NCBI GenBank assembly: GCA_009767595.1
Contig: VSDK01012287.1
Location: 833,686 to 897,685, forward strand
DNA: 64,000 bases
Origin: Symbiodinium kawagutii
Taxonomy: Eukaryota > Sar > Dinophyceae > Suessiales > Symbiodiniaceae
Reading direction: 5' to 3'
Shown here: positions 62,480-64,000 of the stretch, piece by piece
Layout: each line of letters starts with the position of its first letter
How positions within the stretch are numbered: the stretch's first letter is position 1
Notes under the pieces: model-generated
The model's input: the letters and a program-made list of their open reading frames with translations, nothing else
What the model was told of the DNA's origin: nothing
The model's database searches: none
Position numbers and translations under genes: made by a program

Positions 62480-64000
62480 AGTGATGTGCATCTTCCTATG
62501 TCTTCCTGCGATTCTTCTTGTCAAGCAACATCAGCTGATGAAGCCACGTCAAGGTAAGGTTCAAGGCTCTCAAGGCATGCCTCGGCGATGTGAAAAAGAA
62601 ACTATGCTTTCTCGATGTGTCTTGTCACGCGGGGGCCAACTGTTCTTTGTCGCCATGGCTCCCCTGAACCATCTCAAGTAGGCAAACACCTGCAAATGAT
62701 AGACTCTTCATGGCTCTCAGGTTGCCAAAGTAAAAAGTGCAACCAAAAGCATCATCAAACTCATGCAAACTCCGATTTAGCTCATTCACACGACCCTAGT
62801 GTCAATCAAACAGAGTTGTAGTTCATCAAACAGCAAGATTTTGAAAAAGACTAAAGAAAAAACAAAGAGGTTTGTAGCTGCTCATTCTATCTCATTCTAG
62901 CACCACACATTGGAATGCACGCTCGTCATGAACATGAGGCTGCTCGTGTTGAATGCGTCACTGGACTGCCAAACAGTCACCAAAAGTTCTCTAAAGGGCA
63001 GTGCTGGGCGTGGTAAACATGCGTGCAAATGCCCGCAACATCTTTGTCGCACTGCCGTCAGACGCAAAACTGCCCACTATAGCTTCATGATGCTTCATGT
63101 ATGGCTTGTCCGCTGACCTGTTATGGATGTGGCAATGGAATGGATGTCATGCCCAAAGATCCCCACAAAGTAGCTGAACCCCCCAACCATCAACAGGCTG
63201 AGTTGAGGCTGCTGGCATGTCACAGGACCTCCATAATGGCTACCCAGGATTAATAAACCCCTGGTTGATTAACTAGGGGGTATCCCCTAAAAGCCTTGGT
63301 TGTCAATTAAAATGGGAACCCCCCTAGTTAATCAACCAGGGGTTTATTAATCCTGGGTAGCCATTAGTCGTCTTAACTGATGGATCTTGGAGGTGCCAGT
63401 CGTCCCCAGAATGGCTGCCCCGCTGGGCACGTCCCACGTGCTTGCGCTGCAGAGCAGCTGATCGATACGAGGCTCATGACCTGTGCTGCCGGCAGGGTGT
63501 AGGTTGCCGTTTCGGTCATGGCTGGTAGATGTTCATAGCAACAGGTGGAGTACTGGATACAATGGCTGACATTGGCTGACTGATGTTCTAGAATGTTCTA
63601 GACTTGTGGTTGACGGTCGCCTGTAGCTAAGACTGGTTGCGAATCATAATCCTGGAATACGCGCAAAATCACCAATATCTTTATGTTCAGGGTCAGGTCG
63701 ATAGCTACAGGAGGTCATGATGTCAAATCATTGACAAGAAACAATAACATCAAGTATCATCATGCGTCCATCTTGATTGTACAATTGAAACGGCTCTTTA
63801 GCCTCCTTTTGTGACTAAAAAAATACTAAAACAGGTTCACTACAAAAAGTCTTGGAAAAAAGTCTCCTAGGGTGCCTTGCCCGGAGGCCACATCTTAGCA
63901 ATCTTAGTTGTAATAAGGAAGGGAAACCAATCATTGCCACATTGCCAAGCATTCCCAACGAGAATCAAACCGTCTCAACATGTCTCAACAATGCAATATA
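62480..64000. other. No supported exon; IE-4 palindrome
   Basis: Only the 46-bp-arm palindrome stands out. The rest is mixed AT-rich sequence with short frames. Confidence 0.38.
63235..63365. mobile_element. IE-4 palindromic element, perfect 46-bp arms
   Basis: Left arm 63235-63280 (AATGGCTACCCAGGATTAAT...) and right arm 63320-63365 are exact reverse complements over 46 bp, around a 39-nt centre that is itself partly complementary. A foldback MITE-like structure; perfect arms imply recent insertion or gene conversion. Confidence 0.72.

Noticed and set aside
1..64000. Autonomous transposase, reverse transcriptase, viral genes or a CRISPR array
   Set aside because: No recognisable catalytic motifs or regularly spaced repeats were seen; all elements found are short and non-autonomous.

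Overview
The window looks like nuclear DNA of a dinoflagellate, probably a symbiodiniacean-like or related species. Coding sequence is sparse and cut into short exons (26 to about 200 nt). Introns often use GC instead of GT at the 5' splice site. Almost every exon I can support lies on the minus strand, as expected of dinoflagellate unidirectional gene clusters. One intronless gene has a decayed copy of the dinoflagellate spliced leader upstream. No rRNA, tRNA, CRISPR array or bacterial-type operon was seen. Exons were called by hand from reading frame, splice signals and phase; boundaries are predictions, not transcript evidence.

Layout, all on the minus strand unless stated. 430-3.8 kb: C-terminal exons of a large helicase-like protein of the DUF3638/DUF3645 ('ubiquitinyl hydrolase'-like) family, with three successive GC-AG introns (locus A). 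5.4-24.1 kb: a glycine-rich-domain protein (GRDP, DUF1399) gene, with two DUF1399 half-repeats near the N-terminus, a 26-nt microexon, collagen-like exons and a last exon of Cys-Gly-Gly repeats (locus B). 24.8-35.4 kb: unassigned exons, including a CPxCG zinc-ribbon-like exon and a second DUF3645-like fragment. 37.7-43.5 kb: a multi-cold-shock-domain gene (locus C). 43.8-55.6 kb: further unassigned exons. 56.3-58.5 kb: the one long uninterrupted gene (locus D), a signal-peptide, Cys-rich, about 7-transmembrane protein with an in-frame TGA and a relict spliced leader. 59-62.5 kb: more exons flanked by small transposons.

The most interesting structure is the relation between short inverted-repeat elements and introns. 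Several families of 80-150 bp MITE-like elements are scattered through the window. One family (called IE-2 here, ends CTGGTTGGTGGTT...AACCACCAACCAG) carries splice signals at both termini. At 445-534 and 61179-61292 a single IE-2 copy is exactly one intron joining two in-frame exons. A second family (IE-1) appears to supply both the acceptor and the donor of one 365-nt exon at 59.0-59.4 kb. These look like introners, transposons that create introns on insertion. Other families (IE-3, IE-4) sit inside predicted introns.
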